From assembly GCA_905181645.1 (NCBI GenBank), contig CAJIYN010000001.1:599334-663333 (forward strand): a DNA stretch of 64,000 bases. The letters are read 5' to 3'. Positions 63,621 through 64,000 of this stretch are shown here, piece after piece; within the stretch, counting starts at the first letter, position 1; every line of letters starts with the position of its first letter. Both the position numbers and the translations under genes were made by a program. Source of the stretch: an uncultured SAR86 cluster bacterium (GTDB taxonomy: Bacteria; Pseudomonadota; Gammaproteobacteria; Magnimaribacterales; D2472). The notes under the pieces were generated by a model. It did no database searches. It was not told where the DNA came from and saw only the letters and a program-made list of their open reading frames with translations.

Positions 63621-64000
63621 ATGTTAAACATCAATATATACAGATATAACCCAGAGGAAGATAAGTTTCCCTACATGAAGAACTATGAGATCGAAAAACC
63701 TCAAAAAGATATTATGGTTTTAGATCTTCTTCATCTTTTAAAGGAAAGTGATTCATCCTTATCATTTAGAAGATCTTGCAGAGAAGGTGTGTGCGGTTCA
63801 GATGGGATGAACATTAATGGCAAAAATGGTTTGGCGTGCATTACAGCTTTATCTGAAGTTTTAAAAGGAGATAGGATTGATATAAGACCATTACCTGGAC
63901 TTCCAGTCATAAGAGATCTAGTTGTTGATATGACGCAATTTTATAATCAGTATGAAAAAATAAAGCCATTTCTTCAAAATGATACAACTGCACCAGAGCA
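63621..64000 (+). CDS. sdhB: Succinate dehydrogenase iron-sulfur subunit SdhB, N-terminal part
   Basis: ATG 63621 after AGGA (MLNINIYRYNPEEDKFPYMKNYEIEKPQKDIMVLDLLHLLKESDSSLSFRRSCREGVCGSDGMNINGKNGLACITALSEVLKGDRIDIRPLPGLPVIRDLVVDMTQFYNQYEKIKPFLQND). The [2Fe-2S] cysteines CREGVCGSDGMNINGKNGLAC are visible; the 4Fe-4S and 3Fe-4S sites lie beyond the window edge. Not in the ORF track because it is open at the edge. Confidence 0.95.
   Translation, partial: MLNINIYRYNPEEDKFPYMKNYEIEKPQKDIMVLDLLHLLKESDSSLSFRRSCREGVCGSDGMNINGKNGLACITALSEVLKGDRIDIRPLPGLPVIRDLVVDMTQFYNQYEKIKPFLQNDTTAPE

Overview
The window is AT-rich (roughly two thirds A+T by eye) and reads as a free-living, marine-type gammaproteobacterium. 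Its operon layout is gammaproteobacterial throughout: dcw cluster, rpsF-rpsR-rplI-dnaB-alr, pyrG-kdsA-eno-ftsB-ispDF-surE-pcm-nlpD-recA, yebC-ybgC-tol-pal-cpoB, isc-ndk-rlmN-rodZ-ispG-hisS-yfgM-bamB-der, and sdhCDAB. Low GC, gene ends that overlap by a few bases, and accessory families such as DUF3604, DUF2855 and PF10118 suggest a SAR86-like lineage. That placement is inference; there is no rRNA here to test it.

Layout. 1-14324: division and peptidoglycan cluster (3' end of ftsZ, rsmH, ftsL, ftsI, murE, murF, mraY, murD, ftsW, murG, murC, ddl, ftsQ, ftsA), with ftsZ unusually placed before rsmH instead of after ftsA. 14404-20669: S6/S18/L9 genes, replicative helicase, alanine racemase, a ferritin-like protein, CTP synthase. 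20666-28345: Kdo-8-P synthase, enolase, ftsB, isoprenoid genes, surE, pcm, a DUF368 (PopT-type) translocase, nlpD, fdxA on the minus strand, and recA behind a perfect SOS box. 28418-33678: accessory block (thiolase, PF10118 hydrolase, DUF3604 lipoprotein, DUF2855 protein). 33746-42949: proS (minus), FmdB protein, aspS, yebC, a small PD-(D/E)XK nuclease, the whole Tol-Pal system, tRNA-Lys. 43010-49994: a carrier, BepA-like protease (minus), AI-2E family protein, peroxiredoxin (minus), dapA, bamC, purC. 50021-60844: isc cluster without hscBA, ndk, rlmN, rodZ, ispG, hisS, yfgM, bamB, der. 61075-64000: sdhCDA and the start of sdhB.

The genes are mostly core envelope biogenesis (septation, murein precursors, Tol-Pal, Bam), translation, Fe-S assembly and central metabolism. 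Apart from fdxA, proS, bepA and bcp, all lie on the plus strand, many in ATGA or TAATG overlaps that imply translational coupling.

The most striking thing is the state of the sequence itself. About two thirds of the genes carry frameshifts, mostly single-base indels, where the protein resumes in another frame with no loss of homology. Separately, at least a dozen genes carry short patches (about 35-330 nt) of unrelated protein-coding sequence that replace native sequence: a SusC/RagA-type plug motif in murD, a HisF motif in murC, antisense BolA in pcm, a Rossmann epimerase N-terminus in surE, a TauE/SafE segment at proS, an FAH motif in aspS, an alpha/beta-hydrolase segment in dapA, and an IcmF/MeaB GTPase segment in ispG. 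Patches occur in both orientations, and some join at short shared words. I read this as a noisy long-read consensus with mis-corrected or chimeric patches rather than biology, but only raw reads can decide. I did not find a convincing new multi-gene system. The best biological leads are the relocated ftsZ, the nuclease between yebC and ybgC, the apparent IspD-IspF fusion, ProRS without its editing domain, and the isc operon lacking hscBA.
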